A DNA stretch of 64,000 nt from Galeopsis tetrahit (taxonomy: Eukaryota; Streptophyta; Magnoliopsida; Lamiales; Lamiaceae): positions 84,206,472 through 84,270,471 of the forward strand of contig OY776122.1 of NCBI GenBank assembly GCA_963675135.1, written 5' to 3'. The notes beneath the pieces are model-generated. The model saw nothing but the letters and a program-made list of their open reading frames with translations. It did not search any database and was not told the DNA's origin. Below, piece after piece: positions 50,678-61,067 of the stretch. A program made the position numbers and the translations under genes. The first letter of the stretch is position 1. Each line of letters begins with the position of its first letter.

Positions 50678-53600
50678 TCAACTAGATACTTGAGAAAGCA
50701 AATCTTGACTTTCATCTCTATTTTTCTTAGATTGAGCTTCAAGTTTACTCTGTGCCCCTATAGCTTCAGATATAGCCTTCGGTAGCCAAAATCCAGGCCG
50801 CTCGAGAAATGATGCACGATCGAGCACCAATGGTTCCCGTAAAGTGATGAGGATGCCATCATACGTCCATAGGGATAAGTTGGCTTCGCCTTTCAGACCT
50901 AAAGAGAACCAACCCAAACCTGCTACTGCAACATCAAGACTGTTGACATCCCAGCTAATTCCACTTGCCTTAACGTCTCTTTTTACCCATTCACCCAATT
51001 CAGATACGCGATCTACACCAACAGGTGGCTGCAACAAGAGACAAACCCAGATTAAATTTCCATAAGGCATTCTCCAGCTCGAGATTTTATTTACTCAACT
51101 GAACAGATTTCAATGGGTTGTAAACCTTGGTATATTGATGAGGATAAACATACAGATTATAATTCATTCTACATTATACTTTCTTCTGCTGAAACGACCA
51201 AGGGCGTCAAGATTGTGTATAAGAAAGAATATACCCAATCAAACTGGCTAACATACGTGACCAAACTCGGACAAGAAATAATTTCTCATAAAGTATAACC
51301 ACAATGAAAGTGGGAATAACAGAGGATAAATTCCAAATGGAACCGTGAGGGAATGTTTAAAGCTGAAATATACTAGCATCTTTTATCAGTAAGATTATAT
51401 TTAGATTCAGGTTACGTCGAACCAGAATGTAATTTATTTATTTTTAGATTCAGGTTATGTCGAACCAGAATATAATTTTTTTTTAAGTGGCTCAGAATCA
51501 TTACCTGCAGTCTAATTCCAGCATGCTTGTCCTTTATCTCAGCAGCATTTTCTATCTTTCCCAGGTGAAGAGAAACACTAGGTGATGCCCAAACTGTGAC
51601 ATAGATAGTTTCTACAGTAGCCTGGTCAAGATCAAGTCTAACTAAGCCACCAACATGTATAGCTTGACCAGCCTGCATGGGGTTAGATCCTGTGTTAAAG
51701 TTTGATAATGCATACTTCAAATGATGCTTTAATAAACTAACGAAGACGTTCAAATGAGGGACGAAAGATCACACATGTGACGCGTTCATTGGAAAGAGAC
51801 AGACAGACTATCATGTAGATCGTGATATTTCTCCACAGCTCCACTGCGAGTTCTTTTTTATTTAAAGAGTAAAATCATCTAAATTCTAATAGCAAAAATC
51901 CTACACTTACAGAACCCTACTCCTCATTAGATGGTTAATTCACAATAACAAAAAGAAGTAACTACATGATCAATTCCACATCTATGTTTATCTTTCAATT
52001 GAACATCTTAAGGTGCATTTGGTAGTGCCTGAATTGTAGGTAGTGAATAACTTACCTTTATTCTGAATGTTCGGGGCAGAAGCTCTTTTCGTATCTCAAC
52101 CATTTTCTGTTCGTCCCGGTTCAATCTTATGGACATCAAGTATGGGTGCAAAAGCCCTGGAGTATCATACATCTTTGCCTTAGCAGGCAAAATCCCTCCT
52201 ATCCTGAGTATCCCAAGTGTTGTACCAGGAATAGCAGCTTCTGTCAGCTTTGCAACCTTGACCCCTTCCTTCTTGGAAAATGCATTGATCAACGTTGATT
52301 TCCCAGCATTCTGAGCCCCGATAACCCAAACGTTTCCTCTAGGCCCAGCCAAGTCCTTGATGAATGCAAGCAAGTTCCTCACGCCCAAATCCTTCCTAGA
52401 ACTAACCATATACACTGCACTTAGCTTAGGTGCACCATTTGCCTTTGCACGGTGTCGAACCCACCTATCCAATCTTGCAGGTGAAACCTGGGAAGGAAGA
52501 AGATCAATCTTGGTAGCAACAAGAACAAGCTTAGGCAACTTTTTAATATGCTTTGAACCATCTTTACTTTCTCCCAATGATTTGAATAAGGACTTAGCTG
52601 CACGTTTAGGGAATGACCCGTCAAAATCAACACAGTCAACCACCATAACAACCACAGTAGCATCTGCATTCCCAGTGGGTTTCATCAATCTAGTGCTTAT
52701 CAATCGATCAAAATCAAAATCAGGTATCAAATTCTCAGCTACTTGATTCTTAACTTGCCCGTAATTTCTTAAGGAGTGACACCTCGCGCAAACTGTGACC
52801 TCCTCCTTCTCTTTTTGAGCCTCCTCCCTAGACATTCTTTTCCTCTCTGCCTTGGACACCTTCTTCCTCTTCCCCTTTTCTAGTGTCTCCTCGGTAACAT
52901 TGCCAAACCCAACACCAGCAGGAGCAAATCCATCCGATTCTTTCAAATAATCATCCTCATCATCTTCAAACTCCGATAGCCAATCGTCTGACTCCAAATC
53001 AATCCCACCCTTATCAATTTTCCCCAATTTACCCTTAATATCATCCTCAAAATCCTCATTGTCATCTTCAAAATCAGCGTAATCATCATCATCATCATCA
53101 TCATCATCTTCTTCTTCTTCTTCTCCTTCAGAGATTTCAATATCATCAAAGTTCTCATCTAACAAAATCTCCATAGTCTCAATTGACTCTTCCATTATAA
53201 CCTCAGTTGACTCTTCCATTATAGCCTCAGTTGACTCTTCCATTATAGCCTCGGTTGACTCTTCCATTTTCTTCTCTCTTTTTTTGAAATACCCTAGAAT
53301 ATTTGGGTCTTTATCTTGCATAAACACTCCACAACCAGGGCATATAACCCCATAATTCTCATCATCCTCTCTGCCTTCACTCAAAATCAAACCTCTGTTG
53401 CCTTTTCTTGAATCCCTCCCATGTTTTTTCTCAGTTTTATGAATAATTGCTTCACTTCCTCGTACTATGTATAAATCTTTATTGATAAGCTTATCCTTCT
53501 TTCTTCCTATAACTAATCCTGCAAAAATTTAATTTTGACTAGTGGGTTCTGTGCTTATTGCATGAAAGTGCAAGAAAATGAATGATGCATCAGAAACAAA

Positions 53601-53728
53601 GAAAATTTACCAGTAAAAATCTGAAATTTTGATGAAGGGATTCCTCCAGAATTGTTGTTCAACGATAGCTTGATATTGAGATTGGTGGCGCTTGAAGACA
53701 GAGAGACGGTTGACAAAACAAGTGCCAT
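50678..53728 (-). CDS. BPG2: BPG2-type circularly permuted chloroplast GTPase (YqeH family)
   Basis: Four exons, 53728-53611, 53518-52056, 51672-51505 and 51028-50678, give 699 residues. The Ser/Asn-rich start MALVLSTVSLSSSATNLN is a typical plastid transit peptide. A zinc-binding pair follows: CPGC (99-102) and CARC (283-286), separated by an acidic insert with a nine-Asp run. GTPase motifs appear in permuted order: G4 TKID (375-378), G5 SSR (about 412), G1 GAQNAGKST (440-448), G2 GTT (about 471) and G3 DTPG (491-494). Arabidopsis BPG2 acts in chloroplast rRNA processing/translation and affects greening in response to brassinosteroid. Function here is inferred from homology. The N-terminal region contains four tandem eight-residue repeats of EESTEAIM type. 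Confidence 0.92.
53100..53275 (-). repeat. Coding micro- and minisatellites in the BPG2-type gene
   Basis: At about 53180-53270 a 24-nt unit (reverse complement of CCATTATAGCCTCAGTTGAC plus CTCTT) is repeated about four times, encoding EESTEAIM-like octads. At 53086-53130 (ATC)n then (TTC)n runs encode the Asp and Glu tracts. Both preserve frame and are likely length-variable. Confidence 0.75.
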
Positions 53729-54089
53729 TTTTTGTTTTATTTGTAATCTTTCTTACAAATCTGTGGCGTTCTGCAATTTCTTCTCAAATAGAAGCTGAAA
53801 ATAATAAATGGTAGGGCAAACTCTGAGATGAAGAATACGACAATGAACTAATGAATTAACTAAAGAACTTACTAATATATATTGAACCCTTTTTTTTAAT
53901 CAAAACTTCTTCTGATTCTATTAAAGTCTATGCATATCACGGAGCGTCTTACAATTGAAAACAGATTCTTGTAATCTTGTTAGTTGTTACATTATCATGA
54001 CGGTTCTAAATAAGTGCGGAACTTCGGAAAACAATACAGTGAATCACTAGCATTTATTTATTTAAAGGTATTTTTCAGTATTCTGTTAG
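53729..54089. other. Upstream of the BPG2-type gene
   Basis: Promoter and leader region of the minus-strand GTPase gene. No clear TATA box was chosen and no other feature is seen. Confidence 0.4.
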
Positions 54090-54945
54090 TGGTGTGCATA
54101 GATTGGTTTGGCAACCGAACCAAATTAGCATAGCCTAATCAAAACTGAAATTTTTCTTTAGGTTCGGGTTTGGTAAAAAAAACAAAAATCTTCCATAGTA
54201 CAGTACACCAATCTACAAAAAAAATATTAAAGTATAATCTGAAATTAACCTAAGCTTAATTCCTAAACACTAGATTAATCTGCAAAAAAACTCAATTCCA
54301 AATTTCCAATTCCTAAACACTTAACTCAATTTCAAATTTGCAAACAAAACTCAATTTACAAACTTTCAATTCCTAAACACTCAAAACTCAATCGACACCT
54401 AAAAATTTGCAAAAATCTCAATTCCAAATCTGCAAAAATCGAACTAACCGTGCGTGGTGTATGCGTTTATCATCTCGGTGAAGACAGCGTGAGGAATGGC
54501 GACACAAGGAACGACAGCGATGGGCCTGGAGTCAAAATGGCGATTCAGACGCGGTGTCGCCAACTGACCGGTGGTCGGTGGGACGTGGGACGGCCGGGCG
54601 GGGTTGAAAGTCGTCGATTTGGGGCTGAAAATTTGAAGAGGGGCGCAGCTTACTGTAGGGGGGATGGGATGAGAATTAGGGTCTTGGGCCGGTCCCTTGA
54701 CTTCGACAAGCATTTTTTTATTTATTTTTTTCATTTTTTGTTCTACAGTATATTTGGTTCGATTTCAATTAACTGATTTTTTTATTACTAATATTGAATT
54801 GAAACTGAATATCAATTTTATTTTTAAATGCTAATCAAACCGAGCTGTATTTCAATTCAATTGCAGGAGTCATGTTTCGTATAGTTCCAATTTTATCGAA
54901 TGTCCTCGAAGTGACTTTCGGTTAGAAACTGCACACCAGCACACC
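54090..54945. mobile_element. Possible TIR element with a GC-rich interior
   Basis: TGGTGTGCATAGATTGGTTTGG at the left faces GAAACTGCACACCAGCACACCC at the right, with GGTT/AACC-rich flanks similar to the element at 23028-23690. The middle (about 54445-54710) is abruptly GC-rich with open frames on both strands of about 100 residues, which I do not recognise. Such a GC-rich block inside an AT-rich element again looks like captured gene sequence. Boundaries and target duplication are unresolved. Confidence 0.4.
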
Positions 54946-55106
54946 CTATTTGCAGTTGCAGAAATTGAACAAAATCCCCGGAACTTTATGAAAAATCAAG
55001 CCAATAATTAGCTGATGTGTATATATATCTAAACCACAAGGAAAGAAATGAGAGTTATGCTCGTAATCACATTGCACTGACATGGAGACACTTCAGAGAA
55101 CAAATC

Positions 55107-55108
55107 TA

Positions 55109-55148
<40 letters not shown>
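55107..55148. repeat. (TA)n microsatellite
   Basis: About 20 uninterrupted AT/TA dinucleotides. A CAGTGGCGGATCCAGGATTT phrase at about 55219 just downstream is a common hAT-type terminus, but its partner end is not found. Confidence 0.8.
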
Positions 55149-55152
<4 letters not shown>

Positions 55153-55381
55153 GCTTGTCTTGAAGAACCAATTGTACATATTCACTATACTATACTACTT
55201 CAGTTTGTTTATTATGTCAGCAGTGGCGGATCCAGGATTTCAAATTTGGGAGTGTGAAAAATATTAAGTCATACGGTTCGAGAAAACTTTAAAAAAAAAT
55301 TACATAACCTTCAAATAAAAAAAAATACACTTATACTCCTTTTATTTTCTTGAATTTGAGGTGAATTAATTTGATAAGTTC

Positions 55382-56725
55382 ACCCCCTGTTCCTGTCCAT
55401 TTCGCGGCCGGGCCACCTGTTCCTGTCCATTTCGCGCACCCAACTTGTACGCCCGGCCACGCCACTTATCCACCCGGCCGGGTGGACCCATTTTCGGGGT
55501 TTTTAGCCAATTTTCTCCATATTTCAAGGGCCTAATTGCAAAATTAATTCAAGACTTCTACCCCAACTATAAATAGATCAAATTTGAGTTTTAAAAGGGA
55601 GTCTCACTCCTTTTACAAGCAATTTCACACACACATTCACATAGTTGTAGATGTTCTTCATTTTTAGTTTAATTTCTTCAATAAATTAGATAGAATAGTG
55701 GTTTTTACTTCAAATCAAGCTACGATTATCATCGGGCATCGTCTATTACACCGTTTTGTAGCTAAATTCGCATGATCAAGGTGATATTACTCTATTTTGC
55801 AATTCAATTTAGTATTTTCTTAATTTCTTCAATCTCTTGTTATTTTATTATGAGTTTGATGTTATTTGTTGTTGTAGCCATGGGATTCTCTTCTAGAACC
55901 ATGGGTTAATCTCCAATTTCCTTGGGTGTGGATGTTTTGATGTGTGTTTAGCGTAATTGTGGATTGATTGCATGATTAGCTTAGGATTTGGGTGTATATG
56001 TTTCTAGAGTTGTAGTACGATTGATTCATTTGATTGATCAACCCTATTAGCAAGCATTTTCGATTATGTTAATTGCAACGAGAGTTGGGTTTGCATTATT
56101 GGGGTGTGAGTGTGAGCTTTGATCAATTGAATAGAAGTTAAGTAGTGATTAGTTTAACCGAGAGAGGGTTAATTGCTAGACCGACAACTTTAGACATTAA
56201 TCGACTAGAGGTCGTCTACGAGATTTGTGAGAGGGCGTCTCATAAGCATTAGTAACCATGTTGAAAGTGCTTATGAGACACTATCTTAGGAGCTTATGGT
56301 ATTTGGTTAGATCCTATAATTTCTAATCAATGCGCGATGTTGACCTATGCCTTTCGAGGGGGTTTGCACACTTATGTGATAGCCTTTAACTTAATTCGAA
56401 TTCGTAGCTAAATCATGTAATTGGTTCACTAGTTCATTTTATTACTCACAAAACGGAAACACCCGAGGCAATACCCTTCCCTTGCACTTTCCAAAAGAAA
56501 GTTAGTTAGTTCGTCTACTTCATTTGCCATATAATTCTTGTTATTAGTCTACTTAGTTAATTGTTTCTTTCAAAACTCAAAAACAACAACATTTAGTTGC
56601 TACAATAACATGATAGCTTGCAACTTTAGAGACTCATTCTCACTCAATTAAATCCTTGGAACGAAATTCTACTTGGTATACTTATCATACTACTAACGAA
56701 CCCATACGCTTGTGGGGATCGTATA
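55382..56725 (+). mobile_element. Gypsy-type LTR fragment
   Basis: The segment begins near a 30-bp-period duplication of CCTGTTCCTGTCCATTTCGC (55386 and 55416). It has a TATA box (ACTATAAATAG at about 55566), a U5-like continuation with no long frame, and ends near CATACGCTTGTGGGGATCG at about 56700. That last phrase is reminiscent of the region preceding the primer-binding site in plant Ty3/Gypsy elements. It is cut off by a LINE fragment on the other strand, so it is an LTR remnant. The assignment rests on layout rather than on matching ends. Confidence 0.45.
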
Positions 56726-57735
56726 GTTGTAAAAAGTGTGCAAAAATACGTCCAAGTCAGGGCCTCAATCAAAGTACTGCTCCCACAAGCAATTGTCCTT
56801 CTGCTGCCCGAGGCTAAAATCTCTCCATGGTCATTTCGAATCACAAATCCCAGCCCAATAGATCCGTCCGTAAAAATAGCCGCGTCCGAATTTAATTTGT
56901 TTCTTCCAGACGGCGGATGGGTCCACTTCTCAACACTTCTTCTCCTTTCTCTTGAAGTCTCCTTCTCCTTAGGTCTCGTGGATAACTCATGGATTAAGGC
57001 CATTGCCTGGTGTGCTTGCTTCTCCGGATTTAGTTTGCGATTTTCGAATAATTGCTTGTTTCTGGCCATCCAAATTTGGTAAGCTGTTGCTGCAAAAATG
57101 GCTCCACCTTCCCTTGGCAGTTGTTCCATCATATCCCAGCAGACGTTTTTTAAACTCTTTGTCAGGATATTTTGGAAATCAATGTGGATCGGAGATCGTC
57201 CCCATGTGAGAATAGCATTAAAACACAGCAGTAGAGCGTGTTCAATGTTCTCATTTGGGTATCCGCAAAGTGTATAGTCCCCGTTGAATGTCATTCCACG
57301 TTTGGCCAGATTGTCCGGGGTTGGGAGAGCATTAGCACACGCGTGCCACAGGAAGTGCCGCATGCTTGGCGAGATTCTAAGGTTCCAAATTTTGTTCCAT
57401 AGCGTCATTGGCCTGCTTCCAGAGGGTAGATTCCGTCCTTTAGTAGAGAACAATCTCACCGCCAATTGATACGCTGTTTTAACCGTGAAGTTGCCCTTTT
57501 TTTATTCTGTCCACACTCTCTTATCAGGGATATTCTGATTGCTCAAGGGCATGGCAATAATGTGGTTGGCTTCGTCCTCTGTGAAGCAATGTCTAATCTG
57601 TGTCACCTTCCTTGATCTTGATGACTCTTCAATAAAATCAGAGACAAGAGTTCCTGCGTTGTCGGCTGTTATGCTTGGTTTTGGTTGGTATAAGGTGTTG
57701 ATTCGGAGGCTATAGTGAATTTGGCAACTCAATTG
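56726..57735 (-). pseudogene. LINE (non-LTR retrotransposon) 3' coding fragment
   Basis: The minus-strand frame encodes the end of a plant LINE polyprotein. First comes the region after reverse transcriptase (RHCFTEDEANHIIAMPLSNQ, then PDKRVW). Then the zinc-binding zf-RVT domain follows (WNLRISPSMRHFLWHACANA, LPTPDNLAKRGM, CGYPNENIEHALLLC), and an RNase H-like segment (NSDAAIFTDGSIGLGFVIRN, HGEILASGSRR). An in-frame TAA at 57504-57502 interrupts it right after RVWTE, and the reverse transcriptase core is missing. It is therefore a dead fragment. Confidence 0.85.
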
Positions 57736-58918
57736 GTTAGATTGACGACTTTGCTAATTGAACGAGCTCCCAATTGGTTGGCAAGGCCAAGTCAAGTGGA
57801 AAGAGCAAGTTTTATGGGCTATCAAAGAGAGATGGACTATGGAGAAAGGCACTTCGGAAGCTTTTATCATCACCATAATGAGCATTACTACCCGTGGTCG
57901 AGGGATCATGATGATTTTCATTATGCCAACTCGGGAAATTTCTTTCAACCACCTTCCAATTTTGGTGTGCCCAATGAAGTCATTGATGAACCGTCAAAAA
58001 AGTTAAGCATGGAGGAAATGTTCATTAGTGTCATGGGAGAAACAAAAAAATTCATGGGAGAAACAAAAAAAATTCATGGGAGTGGTTGATGAAAGGTTGA
58101 ACGAGGCGGATTCGACTCTTGAGAATTTGGTGCATAGAGTAGAAAGTATTAAGGCTCGAATGGGTGACATTAAAGCATTAATGAATGTGAGTGAGACTCA
58201 AGTTTGTCAAGAAGGTACCATTGAAGAACAAATTGAAGATGACAATTCTTCCATGAGCTCAACTTTGTAGTACTCCTCAATCATCTTTTTATCTTTCTCC
58301 AAATTAATGCCACTTCGTATGCCTATGGACATGCAATGCTCTTTTGGGTTGCACTCGGTAGTAGATGGAGACTTGTCATCTTCAATTTGTTCTTCAATGG
58401 TACCTTCTTGACAAACTTGAGTCTCACTCACATTCATTAATGCTTTAATGTCACCCATTCGAGCCTTAATACTTTCTACTCTATGCACCAAATTCTCAAG
58501 AGCCGAATCCGCCTCGTTCAACCTTTCATCAACCACTCCCATGAATTTTTTTGTTTCTCCCATGATTTTTTTTGTTTCTCCCATGACACTAATGAACATT
58601 TCCTCCATGCTTAACTTTTTTGACGGTTCATCAATGACTTCATTGGGCACACCAAAATTGGAAGGTGGTTGAAAGAAATTTTCCGAGTTGGCATAATGAA
58701 AATCATCATGATCCCTCGACCACGGGTAGTAATGCTCATTATGGTGATGATAAAAGCTTCTGAAGTGCCTTTATCCATAGTCCATCTCTCTTTGATAGCC
58801 CATCAAACTTGCTCTTTCCACTTGACTTGGCCTTGCCAACCAATTAGGAGCTCGTTCAATTAGCAAAGTCGTCAATCTAACCAACTGAGTTGCCAAATTC
58901 ACTATAGCCTCCGAATCA
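57699..58918. repeat. 547-bp inverted duplication of a gag-like retroelement segment
   Basis: Left arm 57699-58245 and right arm 58373-58918 are near-identical in opposite orientation, with a 127-bp spacer. Each arm encodes the same protein segment (MEEMFISVMGETKK, VVDERLNEADS, LENLVHRVESIKARMGDIKA, LMNVSETQVCQEG), which looks like the N-terminal region of a Gypsy-type polyprotein; the family is not certain. Lesions differ: the left arm has an extra A in an A-run near 58066-58074 that shifts frame, and the right arm has a nonsense codon at 58773-58771. The spacer continues the minus-strand frame (SPSTTECNPKEHCMSIG), so the right arm plus spacer is the parental orientation. Confidence 0.85.
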
Positions 58919-60240
58919 CTCATATCTTCAAAAGAACTTGATCTTTATCACCTAGAGAAAAGACAAGAAGAAGAAGCAGTGATACAAAGATAACAATAGA
59001 AACAAAAAAATAGAAACAAATATTTTTGGTGTTTTCAAAGATTTTTCAAAAGCAAGTAAAATCTAGCTTAAAATCAAACCAACTACCACTCTAGAACTAA
59101 AACGCCTTCTCCGGCAGTGGCGCCATAAACTTGATTCACGTATTTCACAACTCTAAAATACTCGACCGCAAGTATACGGTGTATATTGTAGCGAAGTAAG
59201 TACGAGGTCGATCCCACAGGAAAATGTTAGTGTAAAAGTGATATTTGTTGACACGATTCTATCTAGACACGATTGATTTGCAAGGAGGATTTAAAAACTA
59301 AGACTAATTCTAATGATATCTATAAATGTCACTAAGAAAGCGAATAAAACTAGTCAAATCCAAATCAATAACAAACTAATGAAATGAAAATAACAAAAAA
59401 TAATCAAGGAAAAATGTAGTTCCAAGGCATATGCAATATTTAGAAATCTATTTATGAAAAATGACCCATTCAAATGACAATTAAGTTTGTCCTCTTATAA
59501 GGTTGACCACTAAAGAAAAATGAATCAATCTCTCGATATAACTAATCCAAAGAAGTATGCAACGTAAGTTCGTATTTCTACATTACAAACATCACACCAC
59601 CTAATTTAGCCCCAAAGTCATTCAATTCCCTCCCAATAACTAATCCTCTCTCGAGATCATAATAATATTGGGTTGCATGCTTACATACGATTAATGGAAT
59701 AAATCTCTCGATACTACCCAATTAACAATAAATAAGACATATCATCATGGCCACTAATAACATGCTTTCAAATAATAATTAAGCACACAAATAAGAGACA
59801 AACACCATTTAAAGTAAAACCTTAATCCATAAACTTTAATCCAAATAACTACAAGCCTTGAAATCTACATAATCTCAAATACAATAAAATGAGAAATAAC
59901 TAAATTTAATAAAAGGGATAGAGAAAGATTAGATAGTGTAGGTGATGGAGTGTGAAAATCCCAAGCTAATCCATCATTTGAAGCTTCAATGGAGAAACAC
60001 CTTCCACTAGGTGTGGGTGTGTGCAAAATCGCCGCTGCTCCCCAATCCGCTCTGCTTACTTACTGCTTTCATGAAAATCCCTTTCTGCTCTGTCTTCAAT
60101 CCCTCACGCCCAAAATAAATAAATCATGGGCTGAAATGCTGGCCCAATTCCAATTAATTCCATTGGCCTAAGGCCCATACCTTAATTACTGGAAATTTGT
60201 AGCGGCTGCTTTCTCTTAGGCTGCCACTTTTATGTTTTGG
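58919..60240 (-). mobile_element. Gypsy-type retrotransposon 5' region (remnant, minus strand)
   Basis: Read on the minus strand, CCTGTGGGATCGACCTCG near 59220 leads to ATCAAGTTTATGGCGCCAC and TGCCGGAGAAG (GGCGCC at 59119-59124). This closely matches the conserved TTTTTGGCGCCGTTGCCGGGG phrase near the primer-binding region of plant Ty3/Gypsy elements. The gag-like right arm of the inverted repeat follows immediately in the same direction. The segment 59260-60240 would then be LTR or LTR-derived sequence. Exact LTR ends are not found. Confidence 0.55.
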
Positions 60241-60296
60241 CTCAAATAATTAATCACATTGCTGGAGATGGGCCGCCTCGGTTGGGCTGCGGAAAT

Positions 60297-61067
60297 CTAT
60301 ATATATAAAAGGAAGAAAGTTTTCTCCTCCTTCTGCCATGTGGCTCTTCAGCATTTGACATGTGTATTCCTACTCTTGCCACATCATTTGTCATGTGTAT
60401 TCCTACTCTTGCCACCTATTACCATGTGGCAAAAGGGTAGATTAAAACACAATTAAATCAAGAATATTAAGAGCCCCAACATTGAATGGAATGCTGAATT
60501 TGAATAACCAATAGCCACAAAATTGAATTGGATGCTGAATTAGAATCACCGACAGCCACAATCAGTACTTTAAAGTTGGGTGCGAATCGCGAAGTGGAGG
60601 ACCGATCCATGAATGCCCGTTTTCAGACCGTGAAAGTCCATCCCGGCAGCGTAGCCGTTGGGACAACGAGTGTGCATGTGTCACGTATAAAAGGAAGAAA
60701 GTTTTCTCCTCCTTCTGCCATGTGGCTCTTCAGCATTTGACATGTGTATTCCTACTCTTGCCACATCATTTGTCATGTGTATTCCTACTCTTGCAACCTA
60801 TTACCATGTGGCAAAAGGGTAGATTAAAACACAATTAAATCAAGAATATTAAGAGCCCCAACATTGAATGGAATGCTGAATTTGAATAACCAATAGCCAC
60901 AAAATTGAATTGGATGCTGAATTAGAATCACCGACAGCCACAATCAGTACTTTAAAGTTGGGTGCGAATCGCGAAGTGGAGGACCGATCCATGAATGCCC
61001 GTTTTCAGACCGTGAAAGTCCATCCCGGCAGCGTAGCCGTTGGGACAACGAGTGTGCATGTGTCACG
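60297..61067 (+). repeat. 382-bp tandem duplication, possible Helitron end
   Basis: Copies 60304-60685 and 60686-61067 are adjacent and nearly identical; I see one substitution (TTGCCACC versus TTGCAACC). Both carry an open frame starting MDAELESPTATISTLKLGAN, which runs on to 61119 in the second copy. It is unrecognised. The left edge TCTATATATATAAAAGG, followed by CTCCTCCTTCTGCCATGTGG, looks like a plant Helitron 5' terminus (TC start). No CTRR 3' end with hairpin was located, so that class is only a suggestion. Confidence 0.7.

Noticed and set aside
56738..57209. Plus-strand frames of 68-114 residues
   Set aside because: Shadows of the LINE fragment on the minus strand, which has recognisable zf-RVT and RNase H-like sequence.
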